Assembly (NCBI GenBank): GCA_964424945.1
Contig: CAYRLB010000127.1
Span: 1-6,554 of the forward strand
Source of the DNA: WHSP01 sp964424945
GTDB taxonomy: Bacteria; Gemmatimonadota; Gemmatimonadetes; Longimicrobiales; Longimicrobiaceae
Direction of reading: 5' to 3'
DNA length: 6,554 bases
The notes below the pieces were generated by a model that saw only the letters and a list, made by a program, of their open reading frames with translations, ran no database searches and was not told the DNA's origin. Shown piece after piece: positions 1 through 6,450 of the stretch; position 1 is the first letter of the stretch; each line of letters starts with the position of its first letter. A program made the translations under genes and the position numbers.

Positions 1-237
1 CTCCGCGTGAGTTCCGCTTCCGTCGAAGCGGCCGACAGAAAGAGGGTACGGCAGAACGACGGTCTCACGCGGAGGCGCGGAGACGCGGAGATGGTGAAGG
101 GATAACGGAACTTCCCCTGCGGGAGTGCTTCGGCGATTCCATTCCCGTCGCATCGAAAGTCGGCGCGTTCTCCACCTGGACCAAGTCGGGTAGCTTCTCC
201 GCGCTCCCCGCGTCTCCGCGTGAGTTCAGCTTTCGTC
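1..237. repeat. CTCCGCGY-octamer interspersed repeat, three copies, one inverted
   Basis: Three related segments are seen. On the plus strand, 1-24 and 214-237 agree at 22 of 24 bases (both begin CTCCGCGTGAGTTC), and the second is preceded by further CTCCGCG/CCCCGCG units from about 194. On the minus strand, 61-91 contains three exact tandem octamers (67-74, 75-82, 83-90, each RCGCGGAG on the plus strand) and ends in GTGAGACC when read in reverse. The inverted copy could pair with either neighbour. The copy at 1 is cut by the window edge. Similar 'CTCCGCGTCTCCGCG' spacer elements occur in GC-rich genomes as I remember them; function unknown. Confidence 0.7.
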
Positions 238-270
238 TCCCTGCGCATCGCGGCGGCGTCGCGGCCGACC

Positions 271-309
271 GCCCTGTCTGCCAGCACCTGCCCTGTCATC
301 TGCCCTGTC
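271..309. repeat. Three spaced copies of GCCCTGTC
   Basis: Exact GCCCTGTC octamers lie at 271-278, 290-297 and 302-309, with start-to-start spacings of 19 and 12. The last two are both preceded by CT, so the shared unit is slightly longer there (CTGCCCTGTC). They sit 20-58 bases past the stop codon of the dppC-like gene. No function is apparent; this may be simple-repeat drift. Confidence 0.5.
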
Positions 310-328
310 TTTGCTATCAGGCCCCTCA

Positions 329-1546
329 TCACATCCTCATCCTCGGGTCGAGAGCGTCACGCAGCCCGTCTCCGAGCAGATTGAAGGCCGTCACGGTCAC
401 CACGATGGCGAGACCCGGGAAGGTCGAGATCCACCAGGCGCGCAGGAGCGCATCCCGCCCATCGTTGATCATGTTGCCCCAGCTCGGCGTCGGCGGCTGC
501 ACGCCTAGGCCGAGGAAGGAGAGCGACGCCTCGACGAGAATCGTGTTCCCGATGCCGAGCGTCGAATAGACGATGACGGGCGCGAGCGTATTGGGGAGGA
601 TATGCCGCATGATGATCCGGAGGTCGCTCATCCCGAGGACCTTCGCGGCCTGCACGAACTCCCGTTCCCGAAGCGACAGCACCTCACCCCGGACGATGCG
701 CGCGACCCCCATCCAACCCGTCAGCCCCAGGACCGTCACTACCAGCCAGATCGACGGCTCGAAGAGCGCTATGATGACGATGAGGAGGATAAGCCGCGGG
801 AAGGAGAGCATCATGTCGGTGAAGCGCATCAGCGCGGCATCCGTCCACTTGCCGAAGTAGCCAGCGATCGCGCCGATCGCGCCGCCGAGCACCACGCCCA
901 GGCCGACCGCGATGAAGCCGATGCTCAGCGAGATCCGTGCGCCGTACAGGACCCGCGAGAAGATATCGCGCCCGAACTTGTCCGTCCCCATCAGATGCTG
1001 CGCGGATGGGGGAAGGTAGCGGGTCGCGACGATGTCGCCCTGCGCCGTGGGATCGTACGGAGCGATCAGCGGGGTGAGGAAAGTGACGACGTAGAGGAGC
1101 AGCATCACGACGAGTCCGGCCATCGCGAGATGGTTCCGGCGGAACTGCCGCGCGGCGATCGACCACTGCGTCTCCCCGTACCGCTTCCGGACGCGCGCGG
1201 CCCGGACCTTCAGGTCGTAGAAGGACCAGCCCCAGACACCCACCAGAAGGAGGGCGAGCGTCACCACGGCCAGAACTCCGTCCGCCGGAATGCGGCCGGC
1301 GGTGAAGACCGCCCGGATGCGGTCTCCGGCGAGGAAGAGCGTCGAAAGGCAGAGCCCCCAGGTGAGGCCGAGGATCATGCCGAGCACCCACTCCGCCCTC
1401 AGGAGATGACCCGCCCCCGGGAAGATCGCCGAAGCCGCCAGGTGCACACCCGTGACAGGTGGACGACCGCGCATCCCCACCACCGTCACGTTGGTCGGGA
1501 TGGGCCCGGGTGTCTGACCGTCGGCAGTCGTGCTTCCGCTAGCCAT
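329..1546 (-). CDS. dppC: DppC/OppC-type ABC importer permease with extra N-terminal membrane domain
   Basis: This is an inner-membrane permease that pairs with a DppB-type partner to form the channel of a peptide/nickel-class ABC importer. Residues 134-166 (QFRRNH, a hydrophobic helix, then IAPYDP) are the usual OppC N-terminus. GTDKFGRDIFSRVLYGARISL (187-207) is the family signature. The EAA loop that contacts the ATPase runs from E296 through A300-A301 and G305 to L317-P318-N319. LSFLGLGVQPPTPSWG (342-357) and DPRMRM at the C-terminus complete the family pattern. At 405 residues it is about 100-130 longer than usual. The surplus is all N-terminal: hydrophobic stretches at about 31-49, 53-74 and 91-114, with an IFPGAGH motif at 41-47. 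The ATG is preceded only by a weak GGAA (1553-1556). It lies 123 bases downstream of the dppB-like gene and is probably cotranscribed. The symbol denotes family, not proven substrate. Confidence 0.93.
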   Translation of the reverse strand: MASGSTTADGQTPGPIPTNVTVVGMRGRPPVTGVHLAASAIFPGAGHLLRAEWVLGMILGLTWGLCLSTLFLAGDRIRAVFTAGRIPADGVLAVVTLALLLVGVWGWSFYDLKVRAARVRKRYGETQWSIAARQFRRNHLAMAGLVVMLLLYVVTFLTPLIAPYDPTAQGDIVATRYLPPSAQHLMGTDKFGRDIFSRVLYGARISLSIGFIAVGLGVVLGGAIGAIAGYFGKWTDAALMRFTDMMLSFPRLILLIVIIALFEPSIWLVVTVLGLTGWMGVARIVRGEVLSLREREFVQAAKVLGMSDLRIIMRHILPNTLAPVIVYSTLGIGNTILVEASLSFLGLGVQPPTPSWGNMINDGRDALLRAWWISTFPGLAIVVTVTAFNLLGDGLRDALDPRMRM

Positions 1547-1669
1547 GAATGATTCCGAATACTCTGTCGATTGCTAACATTCGTCTTCCAGGCGAAAGCC
1601 GGGATCCAGCTGTTCTATCCCGCAAACCACTGTGCCCCGGCTTTCGCCGGGGTGACGGGGAGAGGGCCA
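1547..1669. other. dppB-dppC spacer
   Basis: This 123-base gap is largely filled by an inverted pair of hairpin repeats (1584-1659). The remainder near the dppC start is comparatively AT-richer. On the coding strand it reads GAGTATTCGGAATCATTC just before the ATG, giving only a weak ribosome-binding match. No promoter could be defended. Confidence 0.6.
1584..1659. repeat. Inverted pair of CGGCTTTCGCCG hairpin repeats (REP/BIME-like)
   Basis: The segment 1591-1603 (GGCGAAAGCCGGG) is the exact reverse complement of 1636-1648, giving a 13-bp stem with a 32-base loop. Each copy also folds locally. 1635-1652 is CCCCGGC-TTTC-GCCGGGG, a 7-bp stem that in operon mRNA carries a GAAA tetraloop. The partner at 1588-1603 is an imperfect version. 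Flanks match copies elsewhere in the window: GGATCC at 1602-1607 and TGACGG at 1653-1658. No T-run follows in the minus direction, so a Rho-independent terminator is unlikely. Confidence 0.8.
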
Positions 1670-2653
1670 TCAATCCGTCCGGATCCGCGGGTCGACCACG
1701 GCATACAGCACATCCGCGACGAGATTTCCGAGCACTACCAGCCCCGCGGCGATGAAGCTCGTGGCCATCACCAGCGGGTAATCGCGCTGGAAGATCGAGT
1801 CAACGATGAGCCGCCCCATCCCCGGCCACGCGAAAATCGTCTCCGTAAGAACCGAGCCGGAGAGCAGGATCGGCAGATAGAGCCCCAGCAGCGTGATGAT
1901 GGGGATCATCGCGTTGCGCAGCGCGTGCTTGAAGATGACCGTCCGATCGGACAGCCCCTTCGCGCGCGCCGTCCGGATGTAGTCCTGGTGGATGACCTCG
2001 AGCATCGACCCTCGCATGTAGCGCGCAATCCCCGCCGCGCCCCCGATCCCCAGCGAGACCGCGGGGAGGAACATATGCATGAAGCGGTCGCTCGCCTTCT
2101 CCCAGGGCGAGTAGAACTCATATCCGACGCTCGTCATCTGCGATGCCGGGAAGTCTATCGGCCACCCCCACTCATTCGCTTTGAGGCTGAACACCAGGAT
2201 CAGCATCAACGCGAGCCAGAAGGAAGGCATCGAGTAGAAGAAGAGGGCGAAGAAGGTCGAGACGTTGTCGATCACCGAGTACTGCCGGACCGCCTGCAGA
2301 ATCCCGAGCAGCATCCCCAGCACGAAGGTGAGGAAGACCGCCACGAGCATCAACTGCACTGTATTCCAGAGGACCGTCGGGAGGATGTCCGCGATGGGGC
2401 GCATCTGGCCGAAGGAGTGCCCGAAGTCGCCCTGTGCGAAGGCACCCAGCCAGCGGACGTAGCGGATGTGGATCGGCTGATCGAGCCCGAGGTTGCGCCG
2501 CATCTGCTCGATGACTTCGGGCGCGACATTCGGGTTGAAGTAACGCGCTGTCGGATCCCCGGGCGCGATGTTGATGATGAAGAAGATCAGCGTAAGGATC
2601 CCCAGCAGCAGCGGTATCGCTCCCAGCAATCTGCGCAGGAGATAACTGATCAA
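1670..2653 (-). CDS. dppB: DppB/OppB-type ABC importer permease
   Basis: This is the inner-membrane permease partner of the DppC-like protein; the two together form the translocation path of a peptide/nickel-class importer. It has the full family pattern at normal length (327 residues). It opens with MISYLLRRLLGAIPLLLGILT and a first membrane helix, followed by IAPGDP (29-34) and LGLDQPIHIRY (55-65). The EAA loop spans D224 to P251 (DYIRTARAKGLS, then HALRNAMIP), with WPGMGRL (276-282), RDYP (290-293) and a closing DPRIR (321-325). The start is TTG: no ATG or GTG precedes it, an in-frame TAA lies at 2669-2671, and AAGGAGG sits nine bases upstream. The gene follows the binding-protein gene after 306 bases of repeat-rich spacer. 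The exact substrate is not readable. Confidence 0.95.
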   Translation of the reverse strand: MISYLLRRLLGAIPLLLGILTLIFFIINIAPGDPTARYFNPNVAPEVIEQMRRNLGLDQPIHIRYVRWLGAFAQGDFGHSFGQMRPIADILPTVLWNTVQLMLVAVFLTFVLGMLLGILQAVRQYSVIDNVSTFFALFFYSMPSFWLALMLILVFSLKANEWGWPIDFPASQMTSVGYEFYSPWEKASDRFMHMFLPAVSLGIGGAAGIARYMRGSMLEVIHQDYIRTARAKGLSDRTVIFKHALRNAMIPIITLLGLYLPILLSGSVLTETIFAWPGMGRLIVDSIFQRDYPLVMATSFIAAGLVVLGNLVADVLYAVVDPRIRTD

Positions 2654-2662
2654 CCGACGACT

Positions 2663-2669
2663 CCTCCTT
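2663..2669 (-). promoter_or_regulatory. Perfect Shine-Dalgarno AAGGAGG for the TTG start of dppB
   Basis: The plus strand reads CCTCCTT, so the mRNA carries AAGGAGG, the full complement of the 16S anti-SD core, nine bases before the TTG at 2651-2653. It fixes the start: the in-frame TAA overlapping its upstream end excludes any longer form. The other three genes in the window have no comparable site. Confidence 0.88.
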
Positions 2670-2774
2670 TATCCTGGTTCGTGACCGTCGAGGTAGGACA
2701 AATACAGGCGTGAGAAGCTGAACGCCAGTTCCCTGCAGTGCGCAGAAATCGGACCCAGGTCAGCGGGGTCCTCA

Positions 2775-2892
2775 TTCCGTCTCCCCCGGCGGAAGCCGGG
2801 GCCCAGCCCTTCCAACGGAGCGAGCGCAACGATCACTGTCCCGTTCCCGTATCCAGGCCCGCTGGGCCCCGGCTTTCGCCGGGGAGACGGAA
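2775..2892. repeat. Large inverted repeat of two CCCCGGC/GCCGGGG hairpins
   Basis: The left arm 2775-2806 and right arm 2862-2892 are reverse complements apart from one extra C on the left and one G/A difference, giving a near-perfect stem of about 30 bp around a 55-base loop. Each arm also folds alone: 2784-2801 is CCCCGGC-GGAA-GCCGGGG and 2867-2884 is CCCCGGC-TTTC-GCCGGGG. The right arm carries the GAAA tetraloop in operon mRNA. It belongs to the same family as 1584-1659 and 6461-6554. It lies 68 bases past the stop codon of the binding-protein gene, a position suited to blocking 3' exonucleases. Confidence 0.82.
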
Positions 2893-2946
2893 GCCGGAAG
2901 AGGCGGGGGAGACGGAAGCCGGAGGAGACCAGAGAGACGGACGCCG
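2884..2946. repeat. 25-base tandem repeat, three units
   Basis: The core GAGACGGAAGCCGGA begins at 2884 and again, exactly, at 2909. A third copy at 2934 matches 13 of 15 bases (GAGACGGACGCCGCA). The period is exactly 25. The first unit overlaps the right arm of the adjacent inverted repeat, so the array looks like an expansion of that element's flank. It ends 13 bases before the end of the binding-protein gene. Confidence 0.75.
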
Positions 2947-2959
2947 CAACGGGGCCGAC

Positions 2960-4648
2960 CTACTGCAGCGTCTCCCCCGTCCGCCGCTGCGCCTCGGGGA
3001 TCCACCATTCCCAGACATTCTGGTACGGCCCATAGGTGTCCACGACCGTCCCCCTCAGCCGGTTGTTCAGCCCATCTACGGAATCCATGAAGTACAGCCA
3101 GGTGTAGGGCCGATCCTGGACGATCCGGGTCGCGGCTTCCCGCCAGAAGGGAACGGACGCCTCGTACGTCGGCTGCTGCAGCGCCCTCTGGATCAGCGAT
3201 ACCAGCTCGGGGCTGTTGTACCGCGTGTAGTTGAAGGGGCTATCGGGCATCCAGAGCGCGCTGAGATCCGGCGACAGTCCGACGGACCATCCGGCGAGAA
3301 TCGCCTGGAAGTCCCCGCTCGTCAGATTCTGCTGAAGGCTGTTGAACTCCCGGATCTGGATCTGCGCGTCGATGCCCAGCCGGCGCCACTGCTGCTGAAC
3401 GATCTGGGCAACGTCTGCGCGGCGCTGATTGCCCGCATTCGTCAGAAGGGTGAAGCGGAAGGGCTGCCCCTCCCTGTCGAGGATGCCGTCGCCGTCCATA
3501 TCACGCCATCCCTTCTCCTCCAGAATCTGCCGTGCGGCGGCGCTGTCGAAGCTGAGCGGTGCCTGCCCTTCCGGGTCGTAGAGGTCGCGGAAGATGGGCG
3601 CGTACGGGCCCCCGGCGGGTACGGCGAATTCGTCCATTTCCAGCGCGGCGATCATCGCGGGCACGTCGATCGCCAGGCCCATCGCGCGGCGGATGTCGCT
3701 GTCCCCGAAGGGCGCAAAACGCTCCCCATTGTACCCGATGTAATCGTAGAAGCGCTTCTCCTCGAGCTCAAACCGCACGTGCTGCGCCTGCGCGCGAAGC
3801 TGCGGCACCTGGTCCAGGGTGAGCCCGCCGACGAAGTCGACGGAGCCATTCTGAAGCTCGATGATCCGCGTCATCGGGTCCGGGATGATGCGGAAGACGA
3901 TCTGGTCGAGATATCCGGCGGGCTCGAAGTGCGGATTCCGAACCAGGACGATCCGCTGTCCGCGCTCCCAGCTTCCGATCATGTACGGCCCGCTGACCGG
4001 AAGATTCCCATTCGCCGGGTTCTGCAGCTGCGGATGGTTACGGATCTCGCCCGGCGCGGTATCCCCGAAGACGTGCCTGGGGATGATCGGCACCGCGCTA
4101 TGCGTCAGCATCTCGGGATACCGCCGCTCGAAGTGGAAGACGACGGTGCTGTCATTCTCCGCCTCGACGCTCTCCAGGAACTCGACATAATGCTGCAGCG
4201 GCGACGCCAGCCCGGGATCACCGAGGATCGAGTAGGTAAAGACGACATCGTCCGCGGTGATCGGCGTACCGTCCGACCAGCGCAGCCCGGAGCGCATGTG
4301 GAAGCGCATCGAGGCGGAATCCGCCCCGGTGTATTCGTAGCTCTTCGCCATCGCCATCGGGCTCTCGTCGGCCGTCAGGAAGACGAGACGGCCATCGTCC
4401 CAATCGCCGCGAAGGAGTTCCATGAACATCACGTCGCCGCCGAGATTCCCGTCCAGCGTCCCCTGCGCGAGGATGGCGAGCGGCAGCGTCATGTCCGCGC
4501 CCTCGACGATGACGGCGGTCCCACCACGCTCGGGAGGCCCGTCGGCACTCGCGCCTGGCGCGGCCCCCTCGCGATCACCGCACGCGGCGGTCAGCAGGAG
4601 CAGAACGGACGGAGCAAGACGATGCAGCGCGCTTCGAAAGATGGTCAT
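2960..4648 (-). CDS. Extracellular solute-binding lipoprotein, family 5 (second of two)
   Basis: This 562-residue ligand receptor would be anchored outside the inner membrane and feed a peptide-class ABC importer. Residues 1-22 form a lipoprotein signal ending LLLLTAAC, with C23 as the lipidated residue and Gly at +2. A low-complexity linker runs to about 40, and the SBP_bac_5 fold starts at GGTAVI (42-47). LRWSDGTPITADDVVFTY (122-139) is the family hallmark, and NGNLPVSGPYMIG (213-225) is the usual mid-domain motif. D383-D391 (DMDGDGILD) resembles a calcium-binding loop, common in this family at the GW-DGDG position. YNSPELVSLIQ (477-487) is the C-terminal landmark. No cysteine besides C23 is seen. 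The gene lies 111 bases after the first binding protein and clearly differs from it in sequence. No good ribosome site precedes the ATG, but no other nearby in-frame start exists. Substrate unknown. Confidence 0.94.
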   Translation of the reverse strand: MTIFRSALHRLAPSVLLLLTAACGDREGAAPGASADGPPERGGTAVIVEGADMTLPLAILAQGTLDGNLGGDVMFMELLRGDWDDGRLVFLTADESPMAMAKSYEYTGADSASMRFHMRSGLRWSDGTPITADDVVFTYSILGDPGLASPLQHYVEFLESVEAENDSTVVFHFERRYPEMLTHSAVPIIPRHVFGDTAPGEIRNHPQLQNPANGNLPVSGPYMIGSWERGQRIVLVRNPHFEPAGYLDQIVFRIIPDPMTRIIELQNGSVDFVGGLTLDQVPQLRAQAQHVRFELEEKRFYDYIGYNGERFAPFGDSDIRRAMGLAIDVPAMIAALEMDEFAVPAGGPYAPIFRDLYDPEGQAPLSFDSAAARQILEEKGWRDMDGDGILDREGQPFRFTLLTNAGNQRRADVAQIVQQQWRRLGIDAQIQIREFNSLQQNLTSGDFQAILAGWSVGLSPDLSALWMPDSPFNYTRYNSPELVSLIQRALQQPTYEASVPFWREAATRIVQDRPYTWLYFMDSVDGLNNRLRGTVVDTYGPYQNVWEWWIPEAQRRTGETLQ

Positions 4649-4759
4649 CTTCAGAATAGGGATAGCCGGAGTATTCCCGGATGATTCCGGACAGCACCGC
4701 GACCCCGGCCCCCTCGCCGGGAGCCGAACCGCGATGAAAAGACGTCTGCCTCAGCGGGT
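4649..4759. other. Spacer between the two binding-protein genes
   Basis: This 111-base gap contains one hairpin candidate (4704-4721) and a weak 5-bp inverted repeat, CCGGA at 4666-4670 with TCCGG at 4686-4690. On the coding strand TATTCT lies seven bases before the GAAGATG start context, but it has no credible -35 partner. I see no strong promoter or ribosome site. Confidence 0.5.
4704..4721. repeat. Degenerate hairpin of the CCCGGC/GCCGGG family
   Basis: CCCGGC (4704-4709) pairs with GCCGGG (4716-4721) around a six-base loop, CCCCTC on the plus strand. The stem is the same as in the other spacer hairpins but the TTTC/GAAA loop is replaced, and the flanking GGATCC and TGACGG are absent. It may be a decayed copy or a chance GC-rich stem. 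The coding strand has no T-run after it. Confidence 0.45.
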
Positions 4760-6394
4760 CTATTGCCGACCTGCGAGGTACCAGCGATCGATCCCCACCC
4801 AGTCGCCGCGCGGGTCGGAAATCACGTTCCGCAGCCGCTGATGCACCCCGTGCAGCCTGTCCTGATAGTAGATGAAGGTGTAGGGCTGCTGCTGTGCGAT
4901 GAGTTGCTGGTACTCGCTCCAGAGTGGCTTGGCGACCTCGCGGTCGGCGATCAGGGGGAGCGCCTCCAGATATCTATCGACCTCGGGGTCGCAATGGTTG
5001 ACCCACTGATAGGGCTCGTCGCGCTTGTCGCACTGGAAGAGGTCGCTGTCATCGATGCGGAACTCCGTCCGCCAGCCGATCAGCACCGCGTCGAAGTCGC
5101 GCCGCTCCGGATCGTTGACGCGATCGAGCAGCGTTCCCCATTCGAGCACCTGGATCCGCATATCGACCCCGATGCGGCGAAGGTCCGCCTGCGCGATGGC
5201 GGCGATGTCCTCCCGCACCTTGTTGCCCTGGTTCGTGTTGAGCGTGAAGGTGAAGGGCTGGCCATCTGGTTTCCGCAGAATCCCGTCAGGACCCATCGTG
5301 AAGCCCGCCTCGGCGAAGAGCCGGGCCGCTTCTTCAGGATTGTAACCCAGGTCGGCGCCCGCTTCCGGATCATACTGCCAGAAGAAGGGGGGTACCGTGG
5401 AGTTGGCGAGCGACCCGTGGCCATAGAGCGTGGCGTCAACGATTCCCTCGCGGTTGATCCCCATCGTCAGCGCGCGGCGGACCCGCTCATCATCGAACGG
5501 CGGGCGCAGCTGGTTCCACCCGATGATGATGAAGGTGCGATCCATGTAGCTGATGAGCCGCGTGTTGGGATCGTTTTCGATCAGTTCGGCCTGGTCGGGG
5601 GGCGGCGATACGACGAAGTCGACGCGGCCCGTGAAGAGCTCCGTCAGCTGCGTAGAGGCCTCGGGGATCGTCCGGAAGACGACCCGGTCGAGGTAAGGTC
5701 GGCCGCCGAGCTCTTCGGGGAAGTCGGCATTCGCTTCGAAGGTCCAGCTCTGCCCTACCTCGCGGCTGACGAAGCGGAATGGGCCATTGCCGACCGGCGT
5801 CTGGGTGCTGAAAGGATGAGTCCGCATGGCTGACGGCGCGACATCGCCGAGGATGTGCACCGGGACCGCGCTGAAGGTACGCCAGGGGTCCAGGAACTCG
5901 GCGTGCGGCTCCATCGCAATGCGCATCGTGAAGGAGTCGACGACTTCCGCGTCGCCGTAATGCGTCCAGAAGGCGGTGTTCGGGAAGCCCGTCTGGGGGT
6001 TCTTCGCAGTGTCGTAGGCGAACCTCAGGTCGTACGCCGTGGTCTTCACGCCGTCGTGCCAGAAGACGTCATTCCGCAGATGGAGGGTCAGCTCCGTTGT
6101 GTCGGCGTTGACTTCCCATGAGCGGGCGAGGGCGGGCGTAGGCTGAAGATCCGCGTCGTAATGCAGGACGGGGAGGAAAAGCACGAACTGCTGCATCTCC
6201 GAAGCGAGCGTCTCCGTTGATGTCAGCGGATTGATATCCGGGATGTCCGAGATGTAGGAGATCACGGCTGTTCCGCCGTACCGTTCGGCTTCCGGCAGAT
6301 CCTCGAAGGTCTGCGATGGGCGATCACCGCCACCGCAGGCAGCGAGCAGGGCGATGAGGAGGAGCCGCAGGAAGGGGGATATACGCATGGGCAT
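4760..6394 (-). CDS. Extracellular solute-binding lipoprotein, family 5 (first of two)
   Basis: This 544-residue ligand receptor is the first gene of the operon as seen here. The signal peptide MPMRISPFLRLLLIALLAAC gives a clean lipobox with C20 lipidated and Gly at +2. After a short acidic linker the SBP_bac_5 fold begins at GGTAVISYISD (40-50). LHLRNDVFWHDGVKTTAYD (104-122) is its form of the family hallmark, VGNGPFRF (201-208) is the mid-domain motif, and NHCDPEVDRYLEAL (466-479) is the C-terminal landmark. C455 and C468 flank this landmark and could form a disulphide; the second binding protein lacks both. ATG at 6394 is taken as the start, but ATG at 6388 (giving MRIS) fits the signal peptide equally well and neither has a good ribosome site. 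It is probably a diverged paralogue of the next gene, sharing its permeases. Substrate unknown. Confidence 0.94.
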   Translation of the reverse strand: MPMRISPFLRLLLIALLAACGGGDRPSQTFEDLPEAERYGGTAVISYISDIPDINPLTSTETLASEMQQFVLFLPVLHYDADLQPTPALARSWEVNADTTELTLHLRNDVFWHDGVKTTAYDLRFAYDTAKNPQTGFPNTAFWTHYGDAEVVDSFTMRIAMEPHAEFLDPWRTFSAVPVHILGDVAPSAMRTHPFSTQTPVGNGPFRFVSREVGQSWTFEANADFPEELGGRPYLDRVVFRTIPEASTQLTELFTGRVDFVVSPPPDQAELIENDPNTRLISYMDRTFIIIGWNQLRPPFDDERVRRALTMGINREGIVDATLYGHGSLANSTVPPFFWQYDPEAGADLGYNPEEAARLFAEAGFTMGPDGILRKPDGQPFTFTLNTNQGNKVREDIAAIAQADLRRIGVDMRIQVLEWGTLLDRVNDPERRDFDAVLIGWRTEFRIDDSDLFQCDKRDEPYQWVNHCDPEVDRYLEALPLIADREVAKPLWSEYQQLIAQQQPYTFIYYQDRLHGVHQRLRNVISDPRGDWVGIDRWYLAGRQ

Positions 6395-6450
6395 CAGTTC
6401 GTCATTCGCGACGTAAGGGCGTTGCTTCTACCGGGTATATTCAAACATCC
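6395..6450 (-). promoter_or_regulatory. Probable operon leader, no defined promoter
   Basis: This stretch separates the first gene from the tandem array and contains the most AT-rich tract of the right end (6436-6446). On the coding strand that tract reads GTTTGAATATACCC, which offers a poor -10 (TATACC) or a poor -35 (TTGAAT), but no well-spaced partner for either. A promoter here is expected from position alone; it could equally lie within or beyond the repeats if further genes of the operon are upstream. Confidence 0.25.

Larger units (their letters stand above)
1..328. other. Non-coding stretch downstream of the dppC-like gene
   Basis: No credible gene is visible on either strand. The stretch follows the stop codon of the dppC-like gene, so it is the 3' flank of the operon. 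It holds three copies of a CTCCGCG-rich repeat (1-24, 61-91, 194-237) and three copies of GCCCTGTC (271-309), each listed separately. I looked for a hairpin followed by a T-run on the minus strand that would end the operon and found none. The segment 92-193 between the repeats shows no motif I recognise. Confidence 0.7.
2654..2959. other. 306-base spacer between binding-protein gene and dppB
   Basis: No gene is visible. In transcription order (right to left) it holds three 25-base tandem units (2884-2946), a large inverted hairpin-repeat pair (2775-2892), a small stem GGACCC/GGGTCC (2751-2756 with 2766-2771, 9-base loop), about 80 bases without clear structure, and the AAGGAGG ribosome site. 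No stem is followed by a T-run on the coding strand, so readthrough into dppB is plausible. I could not identify an internal promoter. Confidence 0.65.

Noticed and set aside
1..328. Missing ATPase gene fragment or small gene in the left flank
   Set aside because: No Walker A, Walker B or ABC signature and no coding-like frame was seen on either strand; the stretch is repeat-rich spacer.
602..1552. 316-codon plus-strand open frame opposite the dppC-like gene
   Set aside because: Its composition is extremely charged and His/Arg-rich and has no domain, while the opposite strand has a complete permease signature. The same reasoning removes the long plus-strand frames at 1571-2713 and 4763-5833.
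1635..1652. Rho-independent terminator between dppB and dppC
   Set aside because: The stem is strong but no run of T follows on the coding strand, and the same hairpin recurs at other junctions as a dispersed repeat.
2751..2771. GGACCC/GGGTCC hairpin as a riboswitch or terminator
   Set aside because: It is an isolated 6-bp stem without a conserved aptamer core or a T-run, and is noted only as part of the spacer description.
2738..4684. 648-codon open frame on the plus strand opposite the second binding-protein gene
   Set aside because: It mirrors a strong family-5 gene on the other strand, is rich in Arg/Asp/Pro/His with no recognisable fold, starts in a repeat spacer without a ribosome site, and is expected as a shadow frame in GC-rich DNA.
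6433..6446. Sigma-70 promoter for the first gene (TATACC or TTGAAT boxes)
   Set aside because: Neither box has a partner at acceptable spacing. Kept only as a low-confidence leader region.
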